From contig WFVH01000066.1 in the NCBI GenBank assembly GCA_015491735.1, forward strand, positions 1 through 33,037: a stretch of DNA of 33,037 bases. The letters run 5' to 3'. Position 1 is the stretch's first letter. Each line of letters opens with the position of its first letter. A program made the translations under genes and the position numbers. The notes beneath the pieces are model-generated. The model worked only from the letters and a program-made list of their open reading frames with translations. It ran no database searches and had not been told where the DNA came from. This stretch comes from Gammaproteobacteria bacterium. Its GTDB lineage: Bacteria; Pseudomonadota; Gammaproteobacteria; Thiohalospirales; Thiohalospiraceae. This document shows, piece by piece, positions 9,179-18,615 of the stretch.

Positions 9179-11244
9179 CGGTTGGATCGGCTTTGCCTGG
9201 CCAAGCTGGCCTGGCGCCGCAAGGTCCACAAGCCGGCGTACTTGTTGAAAGAGTTCTGGCTATACAGCGCAGCCACCAGAAATCCAACCCGGCCGTCCAG
9301 AAAGCCCAGGCGAAAGATATAGATCAGGATGAACGTCCAAATGCCGCGCAGGCTTGCTAGCAGCAGGCCGCCACCCTTGCGGCCGCCGGCAAAACGTTTT
9401 TGCGCCCCCAGCCAGGCGTAGTGGGCATTTTTGTACAGGGCGTGGCCATAGTCCCGGTGGGTGAAGTGGAGCAGCCGCCCCCGCAGTTTGCCGACTTTTC
9501 CCTTTGGCAGAAGCACCTTTTCATGGACTTGATCACTGCTGAAACGTGCGCCTTTGCGCCGGAACAGCCTCAATGGTGCACGCGCGCTGCGGCCAAAGTC
9601 CAGCCTGTGGCCATAGACGACCACTGCCCAGGGGGTGCGGTATCCAACGCATTCCGGGCTGGCATCCAGGGCGCGGTCGATATCACGGCGCAACTCGGGT
9701 GATACCTGTTCATCTGCGTCGATGGAGAGCACCCAGTCACAACGTGCCTTCTCCAGCGCACGCTGTTTCTGCGGGCCGTAGCCGGGCCAGTCGGTTTCGA
9801 ACACCTGGTCGGTATAACGCCGGGCGATCTCGACGGTATTATCGCTGGAGCCGCTGTCCAGCACGATAATCTCATCCGCCCAGCCTGCAACCGATTGCAG
9901 GCAGGACTCGATCCGGTCGGCTTCATCCTGTGCAATGATAATCGTCGACAGGTGCTGTTTGCGGCGGACAGAACGGTTCTGCGCGGTGTCTGGCTGAGTG
10001 CGTATCGCAGCGAACAGGGCGGCCATATAGAATGAGAAAAAGCTTACCGGGCAAATACGCTCGAAAATGGCCTCTGACAAACCAAAGGCGATGAACGCCG
10101 TAATCAACAGTAAACCAGCCAGAGCCAGGCGTTGGGCGTTCGGTGTGTTTCCCGCCTTGATACAACGGATAAACAGTCCAGCGGGTACCAGAAACAGCAG
10201 CACGATGGCGATCAGCGCGATGGTTCCACCGTTTGCCATTGCAGAGAGAAACTGATTGTGTGGGTGGCCCCACGTGGCAGTTGACGGGTGGCGCTCGCCT
10301 TCGTCCACCAGGGACTGCGCGTTTCGCTTGTAATGCCCCCAACCGACCCCAAAGACCGGGTTATCCCGATAGATCCGCCAGGCTGCCTGCCACATCTCGA
10401 GCCGGGAGCCGATGGAGGTGCCCCTTGCTTCATCATCGATGTCGCTTTGCAGATAGCCGGCCACATTGGTAATTGTACGATCAACGGTGTTTTTGACGCC
10501 GGTAGCGGGTATCCAGTAACTTGCAAGCACTACCGCCGCCAGCAGGGCCACTGCTGACCAGCGCTGCAGAGGGGAGACAAACCGGCGGGCGTACCAGACG
10601 AAGATAAGGGTAAGGAGAGGGACAGCCACCCATCCTCCCCGCGCGTGAGAAAGCAGGCTGGCAAGCAGGCCGCAGAACGCCGCGGCAATTGGCAGGACGA
10701 TCAGCCAGCGGGCACGAGCGCGGAACCAGCCGGTTCCAGCCAGGGACATGGCGCCCATTGCCAACGCCAGATTGCCGAAGATGATCGGATGGGTTGCGCC
10801 GCTTGCACGGAATCCAGGTGGCTGGCCCGCTATCTCAACCAGCGCAGTTATCGCTGCTACCATGGCCCCGGCAACCAGCCCATACCAGAGAGCGGCCAGA
10901 TTGACTCCCGTATGGCGCAAAAAAAGATAGGCCGGGATGGCCAGTAACAGGTGTAGAAATTTGTTCAGTTTTTTTATCCCTTCCTGATCGATGCCGCCCA
11001 GAAGGGTGGTAACCAGAGCGGCCAGAAAAAAAGCGCTCATGGCAAGATAGAACAGTTTTTCCTCCCGGGTGGCGGGTTCCTCTTTGCCTTGGCGCCAGAT
11101 AGCCCAGATTCCACCCAGCGCAAACAATGTCAGGCCGAAACTGTCCATCGGGGTCAGAAGCAATATAAGTACCGGATAGAGAAAGAGAACCCCGGCGGCA
11201 ACAAGGTGGCTGGCACTATCGATAGAAAGTGAGGGTTTGGTCAT
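9160..11244 (-). CDS. O-antigen ligase/polymerase fused to a family 2 glycosyltransferase (WaaL-WaaE-like)
   Basis: One uninterrupted frame encodes two enzymes. The first about 430 residues hold some ten hydrophobic segments and a Wzy_C/WaaL pattern: SHARGGWVAV, then RLEMWQAAW, NPVFGVGWGHY, and a periplasmic loop with GHPHNQFL. After a short polar linker (RTQPDTAQNRSVRRKQH), the last about 260 residues are a GT-A glycosyltransferase of the WaaE/KdtX type (STIIIAQDEADRIESC; VLDSGSSDNT; metal-binding SIDADEQ), ending with a hydrophobic stretch. Predicted roles are adding a core sugar in the cytoplasm and ligating or polymerising glycan in the periplasm. ATG 11244 is chosen because a promoter candidate lies at 11299-11326; TTG at 11283, with AAGGA upstream, would add 13 residues. 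Confidence 0.85.
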   Translation of the reverse strand: MTKPSLSIDSASHLVAAGVLFLYPVLILLLTPMDSFGLTLFALGGIWAIWRQGKEEPATREEKLFYLAMSAFFLAALVTTLLGGIDQEGIKKLNKFLHLLLAIPAYLFLRHTGVNLAALWYGLVAGAMVAAITALVEIAGQPPGFRASGATHPIIFGNLALAMGAMSLAGTGWFRARARWLIVLPIAAAFCGLLASLLSHARGGWVAVPLLTLIFVWYARRFVSPLQRWSAVALLAAVVLASYWIPATGVKNTVDRTITNVAGYLQSDIDDEARGTSIGSRLEMWQAAWRIYRDNPVFGVGWGHYKRNAQSLVDEGERHPSTATWGHPHNQFLSAMANGGTIALIAIVLLFLVPAGLFIRCIKAGNTPNAQRLALAGLLLITAFIAFGLSEAIFERICPVSFFSFYMAALFAAIRTQPDTAQNRSVRRKQHLSTIIIAQDEADRIESCLQSVAGWADEIIVLDSGSSDNTVEIARRYTDQVFETDWPGYGPQKQRALEKARCDWVLSIDADEQVSPELRRDIDRALDASPECVGYRTPWAVVVYGHRLDFGRSARAPLRLFRRKGARFSSDQVHEKVLLPKGKVGKLRGRLLHFTHRDYGHALYKNAHYAWLGAQKRFAGGRKGGGLLLASLRGIWTFILIYIFRLGFLDGRVGFLVAALYSQNSFNKYAGLWTLRRQASLARQSRSNRYLKRQ

Positions 11245-11298
11245 CTGGAGAAGGGGGGTACGCGGAGCCAAGCCGATTGCCAATATTGACGATTCCTT

Positions 11299-11326
11299 AT
11301 AATACCCTCTTTTCTATTGGCCACAA
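11299..11326 (-). promoter_or_regulatory. Candidate sigma70 promoter for the ligase-glycosyltransferase fusion
   Basis: Read on the minus strand, TTGTGG (11326-11321) is followed after 16 bp by TATTAT (11304-11299). Transcription would begin near 11292, leaving a leader of about 45 nt before ATG 11244. This placement argues against the TTG start at 11283. Confidence 0.35.
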
Positions 11327-11369
11327 GTTTCTCCAGCCGTTTTGTTTCCCCGGCAACTGAACTATTTGC

Positions 11370-11416
11370 GTAACTATTCAGCATAGTATAAAACAAGCCG
11401 GTAACTGTATAGTTAC
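11370..11416. mobile_element. 47-bp mini form of the IS66-type MITE
   Basis: The first 38 bases (starting GTAACTATTCAGCATAG) are the reverse complement, with one mismatch, of the right-hand tail of the long elements at 3-154 and 24123-24273. It ends ATAGTTAC, the inverse of its own first 8 bases. It is flanked by CTATTTGC (11362-11369) and CTGTTTGC (11417-11424), a 7-of-8 match at exactly the duplication length of the full copies, so it looks like an independent insertion or a deletion relic. It lies in the 219-bp gap between mltD and the ligase fusion. Confidence 0.7.
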
Positions 11417-11502
11417 CTGTTTGCTATCGATTGTTTTAGCATGCTCGGCTCTGGGGAACGGGCTGGCGGATACACCAGGGAAGAGGTTTTGGAGGCAGCG
11501 GT

Positions 11503-12870
11503 TCAGATGGGGTTGCGTGGCAATACGATCAGCTGTTGCCCCGGCATCAATGGTTGACCGGTCGTCAAGGCGTTCCATTTCTCCAGTTGACTGATGGTTA
11601 CGCGATAGCGCCGGGCCAAGCCCCAGAGTGTATCACCGTCACTAACCGTGTGGGTGGTGTCCGCAGGTAAGGTCCCGGAAGGGGTGGTCGTGCCGGCAAC
11701 CGGAATGTTCAGCTTGTCACCCACGTAGATGAGACTCCCCCTCAAGTCGTTGGCACGCTTGAGCGCGACAACAGTGGTGTCATATTGGCTGGCGATGGTG
11801 CTCAGGCTTTCACCGGCACTGACGGTATGGGTAATCTGCCCCAGCCTCTCGCCGGGATCCAGTTGGGCCAGCCTCCATTTGAAACTGGCTGCACTGTCAA
11901 CGGGTAGCATCAGGTGGTGAGGCCCATCGGGAGGAGTCATCAGGTAGTTGAAAGCGGGATTGAGTTGCCGGAAGTCGTGGATGGAAAGCCCGGCAAGCCG
12001 GGCGGCAACCTGCAGACTGATGCGGCCTTCGATGGTAATGTGGGTTATGCGGGGTTCGTTGGGGATTTTTTTCAGCACGATATTGTGGCGTTGTGGCTCC
12101 TTCACAATTGTGGAAATGGCCAGTAGCTTGGGAATGTAGTGGCGTGTCTCCCGGGGCAGCAGGGAGCGGATAGACCAGAAGTCGCCACTTTTCCCGTTCC
12201 GTCTGGCCGTTTTGACGGCGCGCTCGACCGTGGTGCCCCCCGAGTTGTATGCCGCCAGGGCAAGCAGCCAGTCGTTATTCAGCCGGTCATGCAGATCCTG
12301 GAGAAAATCCAGCGCGGCATGCGTGGCGGTGTAAATGTCACGGCGGCCATCGTACCACGCGTTCTGAACCAGGCCATAATGTTTTCCCGTGGAGGGGATG
12401 AACTGCCATATTCCCGCAGCCCCGCTGCGAGAATAGGCGAAAGGGCGGTAATCACTCTCCACGATCGGCAGGAGCGCGATCTCAGAGGGCATTCCCCGTT
12501 TTTCGACCTCTTCCAGGACAAAATACAGATAGGGAGAAGAGAGTTCAGCCACGCGATCCATGTGATACTGGCGTTGTTCGTACCAGCTCAGGCTGTTTGG
12601 CAGCGTATCCGGAGCGTTGTCCAGCAGCCGGAACCCCCGTCGTACGCGATCCCACAGATCGGCCGGAGCGGCTTCATTGGAGAGCAGATGGTCCGGGTGG
12701 CGCCGGAGAGCCGCTTTCTGGGAGGGGGGGGCGGTTTCATTTTGCGGCGCGGGGGTTTGCAGTGTCGGGGGAACGGGGAGGCGAAGCTCAACCGATCGGG
12801 TGTGATTCTGGCTGCAACCGGCGAAGAGGAGGACAACTATCAGGGTGGTGATTGTTTTTGTATGCCACAT
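11503..12870 (-). CDS. mltD: Membrane-bound lytic murein transglycosylase D (lipoprotein)
   Basis: The protein has 455 residues. It has a lipoprotein signal with lipobox LFAGC (C19), so it should be anchored in a membrane, probably the outer one. An SLT family 1 lytic transglycosylase domain follows at about 115-260: catalytic E138 in PIVESDYRP, then SGAAGIWQFIPSTG and LALAAYNSG. The C-terminal part carries two clear LysM peptidoglycan-binding repeats (HTVSAGESLSTIA and HTVSDGDTLWGLA) and perhaps a degenerate one before them. It cleaves murein between MurNAc and GlcNAc, forming 1,6-anhydro ends. ATG 12870 is chosen because it gives the signal peptide; the open frame upstream has no signal-like character and overlaps purK. 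It lies 118 bp downstream of purK. Confidence 0.92.
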   Translation of the reverse strand: MWHTKTITTLIVVLLFAGCSQNHTRSVELRLPVPPTLQTPAPQNETAPPSQKAALRRHPDHLLSNEAAPADLWDRVRRGFRLLDNAPDTLPNSLSWYEQRQYHMDRVAELSSPYLYFVLEEVEKRGMPSEIALLPIVESDYRPFAYSRSGAAGIWQFIPSTGKHYGLVQNAWYDGRRDIYTATHAALDFLQDLHDRLNNDWLLALAAYNSGGTTVERAVKTARRNGKSGDFWSIRSLLPRETRHYIPKLLAISTIVKEPQRHNIVLKKIPNEPRITHITIEGRISLQVAARLAGLSIHDFRQLNPAFNYLMTPPDGPHHLMLPVDSAASFKWRLAQLDPGERLGQITHTVSAGESLSTIASQYDTTVVALKRANDLRGSLIYVGDKLNIPVAGTTTPSGTLPADTTHTVSDGDTLWGLARRYRVTISQLEKWNALTTGQPLMPGQQLIVLPRNPI

Positions 12871-12988
12871 GGTTTCAATGCTATTTGAGCTTGTGCGCCG
12901 GGTCAAACCGAATTGCTTCAGCCGAGGAGGCCGGGCGGCTCTGCCACACTCTGCAACCGGCAGGAGGTTGGCTGCCATTTTCCATCCA

Positions 12989-14125
12989 TTACGGAGGAAG
13001 GCTGGATGCAAGCGATTGTTTAATCTCTTGTGATATCCGCAGGGCGCGTTCGATGTCCTGCTCCAGAACGGTAAAGTGTCCCATCTTGCGGCCCCGGCGG
13101 GCTTTTCGCTTGCCGTAGAGATGTAGTTTTGCAGTCGGTTGTTGCAGCATGTTCTCCCACGGCGGTATGGCGCTCTCCCAAAGATCACCCAACAGATTGC
13201 ACATGACTGCGGGAGAGAGCAGCGCCGTGTCTCCCGGGGGGAGAGCGCAGAGCATGCGCACTTGTTGTTCAAACTGGCTGGATACGGTAGCGTTCAAGGT
13301 ATAGTGCCCGCTGTTGTGAGGGCGCGGGGCTATCTCGTTGATCAGCAGCATCTCATTGACCACAAAAAGCTCTATTGCGAGCACGCCGTTAAAATTGAGA
13401 CTGTCGGCAACCCGGGTTGCGAGATGGCTGGCTTGCCGGGCCAGTGAGGAGGGGATGCGTGCCGGTACGATAGAGGTATCGAGAATACCGCTTATATGCT
13501 GGTTTTCTGCTACCGGATAGCAGCAGCTCGCACCGTCAGCGGTGCGAACCACGACTACCGATAGCTCGAGGGACAGCTCCAGATGACGTTCCAGCACACA
13601 GGGAGTCCGGCCCAGTTCGCAGAATGCAGATTCGATCTGTGCCTCTTCTGTAATGAATGTCTGTCCCTTTCCATCGTATCCGCCCGTTGCGGTCTTGAGC
13701 AGCGCAGGTACGCCGATTTTCCGGATAGCCGGTTCAAGCTGGTTTTCGTTCGTTACTACGGCGAAAGGGGCGGTTGGAAGATCGTGATCACACAGGAAAT
13801 GTTTTTCACGAATGCGGTTACGGCAGATCTGCAGGGCCTCCGGAGAAGGACTGACCTGGCAGCGCTGACTGAGGTAGCGCATGCTGGTGGCCGGAACATT
13901 CTCGAATTCGATGGTGATGGCTGCGCATCGGTTGCTCATCTCCTGGAGCGCGAACTCGTCCTCATAATTTGCGCACAGGTGCCTGTCGGCAACATCACCG
14001 GCGGGGCTGTCCGGATCGGGGTCGAGGACAATGGTTTTGTAGCCCAGGGTGCGCGCAGCTTCACAAAACATACGGCCCAACTGCCCGCCGCCAAGAACTC
14101 CCAGCGTTTCTCCGGGTAAAATCAT
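12989..14125 (-). CDS. purK: N5-carboxyaminoimidazole ribonucleotide synthase
   Basis: An ATP-grasp enzyme of 378 residues that carboxylates aminoimidazole ribonucleotide with bicarbonate and ATP in purine synthesis. The N-terminal GGGQLGRM (11-18) is the family's nucleotide-site loop, followed by [23 protein letters not shown] and the ATP-grasp core with [25 protein letters not shown] in the C-terminal half is diagnostic for PurK. Length is close to the usual 355-380 residues. The ATG overlaps the purE stop as ATGA, so the two consecutive pathway enzymes are translationally coupled. Confidence 0.95.
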   Translation of the reverse strand: MILPGETLGVLGGGQLGRMFCEAARTLGYKTIVLDPDPDSPAGDVADRHLCANYEDEFALQEMSNRCAAITIEFENVPATSMRYLSQRCQVSPSPEALQICRNRIREKHFLCDHDLPTAPFAVVTNENQLEPAIRKIGVPALLKTATGGYDGKGQTFITEEAQIESAFCELGRTPCVLERHLELSLELSVVVVRTADGASCCYPVAENQHISGILDTSIVPARIPSSLARQASHLATRVADSLNFNGVLAIELFVVNEMLLINEIAPRPHNSGHYTLNATVSSQFEQQVRMLCALPPGDTALLSPAVMCNLLGDLWESAIPPWENMLQQPTAKLHLYGKRKARRGRKMGHFTVLEQDIERALRISQEIKQSLASSLPP

Positions 14126-14622
14126 GAAGTTGGCGGCAGCCGCATATTGAGGGCAGCCTGGGTCTGATTGTTGCGGAAGCGTTCTAGTCTGGCAGCGGTA
14201 TCAGCATCCTCCCGCGCCAGAATGGCCGCGGCAAACAAAGCGGCGTTAGCGGCTCCGGACTCCCCTATGGCGAAGGTTGCTACCGGGATCCCCCTGGGCA
14301 TTTGCACAATGGAAAGAAGGGAGTCCTGTCCTTTCAGATAGCGGGAAGGTACCGGAACCCCCAGAACCGGAACCGCGGTCTTCGCCGCCAGCATTCCTGG
14401 CAGGTGCGCCGCACCACCGGCACCGGCAATAATACAGCGCAAGCCGTGAGCCACCGCATTGCTGGCATATTCGTATAACAGGTCTGGTGTGCGGTGTGCG
14501 GAAACCACCCTGGTTTCATGGGGAATACCCAGATCAGCCAGATGCTGCACAGCGTGCTTCATCACCTCCCAATCGCTGTTACTGCCCATTACAACACCCA
14601 CCAGGGGCTGATCTGCTGCCAT
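14122..14622 (-). CDS. purE: N5-carboxyaminoimidazole ribonucleotide mutase
   Basis: A class I PurE of 166 residues. GSNSDWEVM near the N terminus binds the substrate phosphate, VVSAHRTPD holds the catalytic histidine, and [14 protein letters not shown] and VLGVPV complete the active site of the octamer. It moves the carboxylate from N5 to C4, giving carboxyaminoimidazole ribonucleotide, directly after PurK. First gene of a purE-purK unit, with mltD downstream on the same strand. It diverges from tRNA-Leu; the 150-bp gap must hold its promoter. Confidence 0.96.
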   Translation of the reverse strand: MAADQPLVGVVMGSNSDWEVMKHAVQHLADLGIPHETRVVSAHRTPDLLYEYASNAVAHGLRCIIAGAGGAAHLPGMLAAKTAVPVLGVPVPSRYLKGQDSLLSIVQMPRGIPVATFAIGESGAANAALFAAAILAREDADTAARLERFRNNQTQAALNMRLPPTS

Positions 14623-14755
14623 CGGTTATACCCTCGATTATGATGCCGTTTCCCCCGCGGCAAAAAATACAGGGAACCTTGCATTATGCCAAAATGCGCA
14701 AACAGTTTCACTATATCCTGTTTGGAGCCGGGGGTGAGAAATCCGCCTTAGTGTG

Positions 14756-14761
14756 TATAAT
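14756..14761 (+). promoter_or_regulatory. -10 element of the tRNA-Leu promoter
   Basis: A perfect TATAAT lies 12 bp before the tRNA and is followed by the GC-rich GAGGGGC, the kind of discriminator found at stringently controlled stable-RNA promoters. No good -35 hexamer stands 16-18 bp upstream. Confidence 0.5.
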
Positions 14762-14771
14762 GAGGGGCTAA

Positions 14772-14858
<87 letters not shown>

Positions 14859-14885
14859 GATCCTGAACGTATACGAGGAAATAGC

Positions 14886-16187
14886 ATGCAAGTATCTGTG
14901 GAATCCACCGGCACACTGGAACGGCGCATGACCGTGTCTGTACCCGAAGAGCGCATCTCCGAGGCGGTCATGGAGCGGTTGAAATCCATGCGGCAGCGCG
15001 TGCGGGTAGACGGGTTTCGCCCGGGAAAAGCGCCACTGCCCGTTATCCAGCACCGATTTGGGAAGCAGGTACGCGACGAAGTTATCGGTGAAGTGATGCA
15101 GACCACGCTCTATGAAGCGCTGTCGCAACAGAAGCTGAACCCCGCCGGAACTCCCTCCGTTGATACGGAGACACTGGAGCGGAACGATGGCCTGCAATAC
15201 ACAGCGGTATTTGAGGTTTACCCGGAGTTTGAATTGGCTCCCTGTTCGGAGATCAGAATAGAAAGACCGGTTTCCGAGATTACCGAGCAGAATATCGACG
15301 ACACGCTCGAGTCCATCCGCAAGCAGCGGACTCGCTGGGAGGAGAAACAGGGGGCAGCGGCCGATGGTGATCAGTTGACATTGAATTTCGTTGGTACAAT
15401 CGACGGGGAGCCGTTTGAGGGAGGAAAGGCCGAGAATTTTCAACTCGTGTTGGGAGCCGGCCGCATGATCGACGGTTTCGAAGAGGGTTTGAAAGAGGTC
15501 AAGGCGGGTGAAAAGCGTACATTGAATGTAACCTTTCCGGAAAACTACCACGCTGGCGAACTGGCGGGAAAAGCGGCCGGTTTTGCTGTCGATGTCACGC
15601 GGGTTGAAGCGCCGGTGTTGCCGGAAATCAATGACGAATTTGCCAAGCACCTGGGTATTGCCGGAGGGGTCAGCGCCTTGCGGGAAGAGGTAAGGGCCAA
15701 TATGCAACGGGAACTGAACCAGGCGTTGACATCCCGCGTAAAACAGCAGGTGATGGATAAACTGCTGGAAGCCAACAAGATGGAGTTGCCGAAAAGCCTG
15801 GTGGAACAGGAGGCGCGTAATCTGGCGGCTCAAATGCGCCAACAGATGGCTCAGCAAGGGGTGGATCAGGGGAGTGGCGGAGATATGGATCCTTCCCTGT
15901 TCACCGAGCAGGCGGAACGCCGTGTTTCATTGGGATTGATTGTGGCGCAGATCATCAAGCTCAATGAACTCCAGGCGGAGCCGGACGATGTGCGGGCGGC
16001 TGTTGAGGAAATAGCACAGCCGTACGAAAAACCGCAAGAGGTTATCGACTGGTATTTTGCGGACAAAAAGCGCCTGGCCGAAGTCGAAGCGTTGGTGCTG
16101 GAAAACAGTGTGGTTGAATGGGTGCTGGCGGAAGCCCAGGTGGAAGAGAAACCGGTTGATTTTGCCGAGTTGACAGCAAAACAGTAA
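14886..16187 (+). CDS. tig: Trigger factor, ribosome-bound chaperone
   Basis: The protein has 433 residues, as in E. coli (432). The N-terminal ribosome-docking domain contains the family signature GFRPGKAP (near residue 45, here after RVRVD). An FKBP-type prolyl isomerase domain follows at about 150-245 (GDQLTLNFVGTIDGEPFEGG; LVLGAGRMIDGFEEGL), then the helical C-terminal chaperone arms. It binds nascent chains at the ribosome exit tunnel. ATG 14886 is set by GAGGAAATAGC just upstream; the open frame starting before it runs through the tRNA. It is followed by clpP, clpX and lon in the standard gammaproteobacterial order. Confidence 0.96.
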   Translation: MQVSVESTGTLERRMTVSVPEERISEAVMERLKSMRQRVRVDGFRPGKAPLPVIQHRFGKQVRDEVIGEVMQTTLYEALSQQKLNPAGTPSVDTETLERNDGLQYTAVFEVYPEFELAPCSEIRIERPVSEITEQNIDDTLESIRKQRTRWEEKQGAAADGDQLTLNFVGTIDGEPFEGGKAENFQLVLGAGRMIDGFEEGLKEVKAGEKRTLNVTFPENYHAGELAGKAAGFAVDVTRVEAPVLPEINDEFAKHLGIAGGVSALREEVRANMQRELNQALTSRVKQQVMDKLLEANKMELPKSLVEQEARNLAAQMRQQMAQQGVDQGSGGDMDPSLFTEQAERRVSLGLIVAQIIKLNELQAEPDDVRAAVEEIAQPYEKPQEVIDWYFADKKRLAEVEALVLENSVVEWVLAEAQVEEKPVDFAELTAKQ

Positions 16188-16216
16188 GCGCTGTTGCAAA
16201 GGATGCTTTTGCTGAT

Positions 16217-16241
16217 TCAGCGTATGGTTGTGACACGCTGA
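16217..16241 (+). other. Inverted repeat between tig and clpP
   Basis: TCAGCGT (16217-16223) pairs with ACGCTGA (16235-16241) over an 11-nt loop, ending 14 nt before the clpP ribosome-binding site. No T-run follows, so it is not a classical terminator; it could be an RNA stability or processing hairpin. Confidence 0.4.
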
Positions 16242-16265
16242 GATCCCGGTGGCCGGGAGGTTCGT

Positions 16266-16955
16266 TTGCAATCGCTGCATCAAGAAACAGTACATATGAC
16301 CGATTATCTAGATAACGTTACAGGACAGGAGAGACCATTGGAGATATTCAATACCGGGCTGGTTCCCATGGTAGTAGAGCAGTCGGCGCGCGGTGAGCGG
16401 GCCTATGACATCTACTCCAGGCTGCTCAAGGAGCGGGTGATCTTTCTGATTGGGCCCGTCGAGGACCATATGGCAAATCTGGTGGTTGCCCAGTTACTGT
16501 TCCTGGAATCGGAGAATCCCGACAAGGACATTCACCTGTATATCAACTCCCCCGGGGGAGCGGTGACGGCTGGAATGGCCATTTATGACACCATGCAGTT
16601 CATCCAGCCGGATATAAGCACCATGTGTATTGGCCAAGCAGCCAGTATGGGAGCGTTGCTGCTGGCGGGGGGGGCGGCCGGCAAGCGTTACTGTCTGCCC
16701 CATTCGCGAATGATGATTCATCAACCGCTGGGTGGCTTCCAGGGGCAGGCAACAGATATTGAAATCCACGCCAATGAGATTCTGAAGGTGCGGGAGCGTT
16801 TGAACAGCGTACTTGCCTCGCATACTGGCAAGCCGATCGAGCAGGTTCGCCAGGATACCGACCGTGATTTCTTCATGAACGGCGAAGAAGCCGTAGCGTA
16901 TGGCTTGATTGACAGCGTTTTGTCTGAACGCCATGCTTCTGTGGAGAAAAAGTAA
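16266..16955 (+). CDS. clpP: ATP-dependent Clp protease proteolytic subunit
   Basis: A serine peptidase of 229 residues that forms the tetradecameric chamber fed by ClpX or ClpA. The triad is S127 (GQAASMGA), H152 (MMIHQPLGG) and D201 (DTDRDFF), with the same spacing as the E. coli enzyme. TTG 16266 is preferred because GGGAGG stands 5 nt upstream; ATG 16296 (MTDYLDN) has no Shine-Dalgarno and would give 219 residues. Either way a short propeptide precedes the conserved LVPMVVEQ, normally removed by self-cleavage. A GC palindrome (16970-16981) follows, but without a T-run, so read-through into clpX is likely. Confidence 0.95.
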   Translation: MQSLHQETVHMTDYLDNVTGQERPLEIFNTGLVPMVVEQSARGERAYDIYSRLLKERVIFLIGPVEDHMANLVVAQLLFLESENPDKDIHLYINSPGGAVTAGMAIYDTMQFIQPDISTMCIGQAASMGALLLAGGAAGKRYCLPHSRMMIHQPLGGFQGQATDIEIHANEILKVRERLNSVLASHTGKPIEQVRQDTDRDFFMNGEEAVAYGLIDSVLSERHASVEKK

Positions 16956-17047
16956 ATAAACATCCAGATCCCCCGCGGGGGCTTGCAAAAAAGGGGAAAG
17001 TTGGGCAGGGTTGAACTTACGTTCTGCTGGATTGAAGAGGTAGGTAA

Positions 17048-18319
17048 ATGAGTGACGAGAAACGCAACGGTAACAAGCTGCTTTACTGCTCTTTTTGCGG
17101 GAAGAGCCAGCACGAAGTACGCAAGTTAATCGCCGGCCCGTCGGTTTTCATCTGTGACGAGTGTGTGGACCTTTGCAACGATATTATTCGCGAGGAGATC
17201 CAGGAGCAGGACGCAGAAGATACGTCGGCCAAACTGCCGACTCCGCATGAAATCAACCGGGTGCTGGATGAATATGTGATTGGCCAGCATTCAGCCAAAA
17301 AGACCTTGTCGGTAGCGGTATACAATCACTACAAGCGTCTTGAAGTTGGCCAAAGCCGTGATGACGTGGAGCTGGTCAAGAGCAATATATTGCTCATCGG
17401 TCCTACCGGAAGTGGAAAAACCTTGTTGGCCGAGACACTGGCGCGGCTGCTGAAGGTTCCCTTTACCATTGCGGATGCCACGACGCTCACCGAGGCGGGC
17501 TATGTTGGAGAGGATGTCGAAAACATTATCCAGAAATTGCTCCAAAAGTGTGACTATGATGTGGAAAAGGCCCAAACCGGTATTGTTTACATCGATGAAA
17601 TCGACAAAATCTCCCGCAAATCGGAAAACCCCTCCATTACCCGCGACGTTTCGGGAGAGGGCGTCCAGCAGGCGCTGTTGAAGCTGATTGAGGGCACTAT
17701 TGCCTCTGTACCGCCGCAAGGTGGCCGCAAGCATCCACAGCAGGAGTTCTTGCAGGTGAACACTGCCAACATACTATTCATCTGTGGAGGCGCTTTTGCC
17801 GGCATGGATCGTATCATCCGCGATCGCACGGAAAAGGGCGGGATCGGTTTTTCCGCCGAGATCAAGGCTGCGGATGACAAGAAGGCGTTTGGCGAGCTGA
17901 TTAGCGGTATCGAGCCGGAAGATCTGGTCAAATATGGTTTGATTCCCGAGTTTGTCGGGCGGTTGCCGGTGCTGGCGACGCTGGAAGAGCTGGATGAGGG
18001 CGCGTTGGTGCGTATTCTGACAGAGCCCAAAAACGCTATCGCCAAACAGTTTGTCAAGCTGTTTGAAATGGAAGGGGTGGAGCTGGAGTTCCGGCCTGAC
18101 GCGCTGAAGCGGGTTGCCCGGCGGGCAATGGAGCGTAAAACGGGGGCGCGGGGGCTTCGCTCCATAATCGAACAAGCGCTACTGGATATCATGTATGACC
18201 TGCCTTCAATGGAGAATGTCTCAAAAGTAATCGTTGATGAAGGGGTAATCATGGGCACATCTGAGCCGATGCTGCTCTATGAGGGTTCTGAGAAACAGGT
18301 GGCGTCGGATCAGTCATAG
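17048..18319 (+). CDS. clpX: ATP-dependent Clp protease ATP-binding subunit ClpX
   Basis: A AAA+ unfoldase of 423 residues. The N-terminal zinc-binding domain carries C14, C17, C36 and C39 (CSFC...CDEC). Walker A is GPTGSGKT (about 118-125), Walker [19 protein letters not shown] lies in the substrate-gripping pore-1 region and RTEKGGIGF near the ClpP-docking loop. It recognises tagged substrates such as ssrA-tagged proteins, unfolds them and passes them to ClpP. ATG 17048 follows GAAGAGGTAGGTAA. It lies 92 bp after clpP and is probably on the same transcript. Confidence 0.97.
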   Translation: MSDEKRNGNKLLYCSFCGKSQHEVRKLIAGPSVFICDECVDLCNDIIREEIQEQDAEDTSAKLPTPHEINRVLDEYVIGQHSAKKTLSVAVYNHYKRLEVGQSRDDVELVKSNILLIGPTGSGKTLLAETLARLLKVPFTIADATTLTEAGYVGEDVENIIQKLLQKCDYDVEKAQTGIVYIDEIDKISRKSENPSITRDVSGEGVQQALLKLIEGTIASVPPQGGRKHPQQEFLQVNTANILFICGGAFAGMDRIIRDRTEKGGIGFSAEIKAADDKKAFGELISGIEPEDLVKYGLIPEFVGRLPVLATLEELDEGALVRILTEPKNAIAKQFVKLFEMEGVELEFRPDALKRVARRAMERKTGARGLRSIIEQALLDIMYDLPSMENVSKVIVDEGVIMGTSEPMLLYEGSEKQVASDQS

Positions 18320-18548
18320 ATACGGATGTACCGGCCGGGCCACCAGGGATATCAGCCCCGGGGGCAGCAAGCACATGGCGCCTGTCAAGGCGAAGCCGCC
18401 ACCCCCGCCGAGTGGCGCAGAACAGAGACGGGTCATGCTTGTTGCTCCCAGCCGGTTGTTTTTTCAGGACAGGGTCGCCGGGCGCGCACCAGCGGCCGTG
18501 TTGTCGAAACTTGCAACAGGCGCATACAAAGCGGCCGGCGCCGGTATA
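18320..18548. other. Non-coding first part of the clpX-lon spacer
   Basis: The 383 bp between clpX and lon hold no convincing gene; short open frames here have neither ribosome-binding sites nor recognisable products. This first part shows only GC-rich sequence and one isolated T-run. The remainder holds the terminator and heat-shock promoter candidates listed separately. Confidence 0.6.
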
Positions 18549-18606
18549 TCCGGTTGCCAGGGTTGTTTTGATACTACTCTCCTCCAGAAAAACCGGACGT
18601 TTTTTT
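18549..18606 (+). terminator. Candidate terminator after clpX
   Basis: TCCGGTT (18549-18555) pairs with AACCGGA (18591-18597), followed by CG and seven T residues (18600-18606). The loop is long at 35 nt, so efficiency is doubtful. Its position immediately before the lon promoter candidate makes sense. Confidence 0.35.
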
Positions 18607-18615
18607 GACGCGGCT

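Noticed and set aside
12871..13272. Upstream extension of the mltD frame
   Set aside because: It overlaps purK and would bury the lipoprotein signal peptide; ATG 12870 gives a proper lipobox.
16970..16981. CCCCCGCGGGGG palindrome after clpP as a terminator
   Set aside because: No loop of useful size and no T-run on the plus strand; clpP-clpX cotranscription is the norm.
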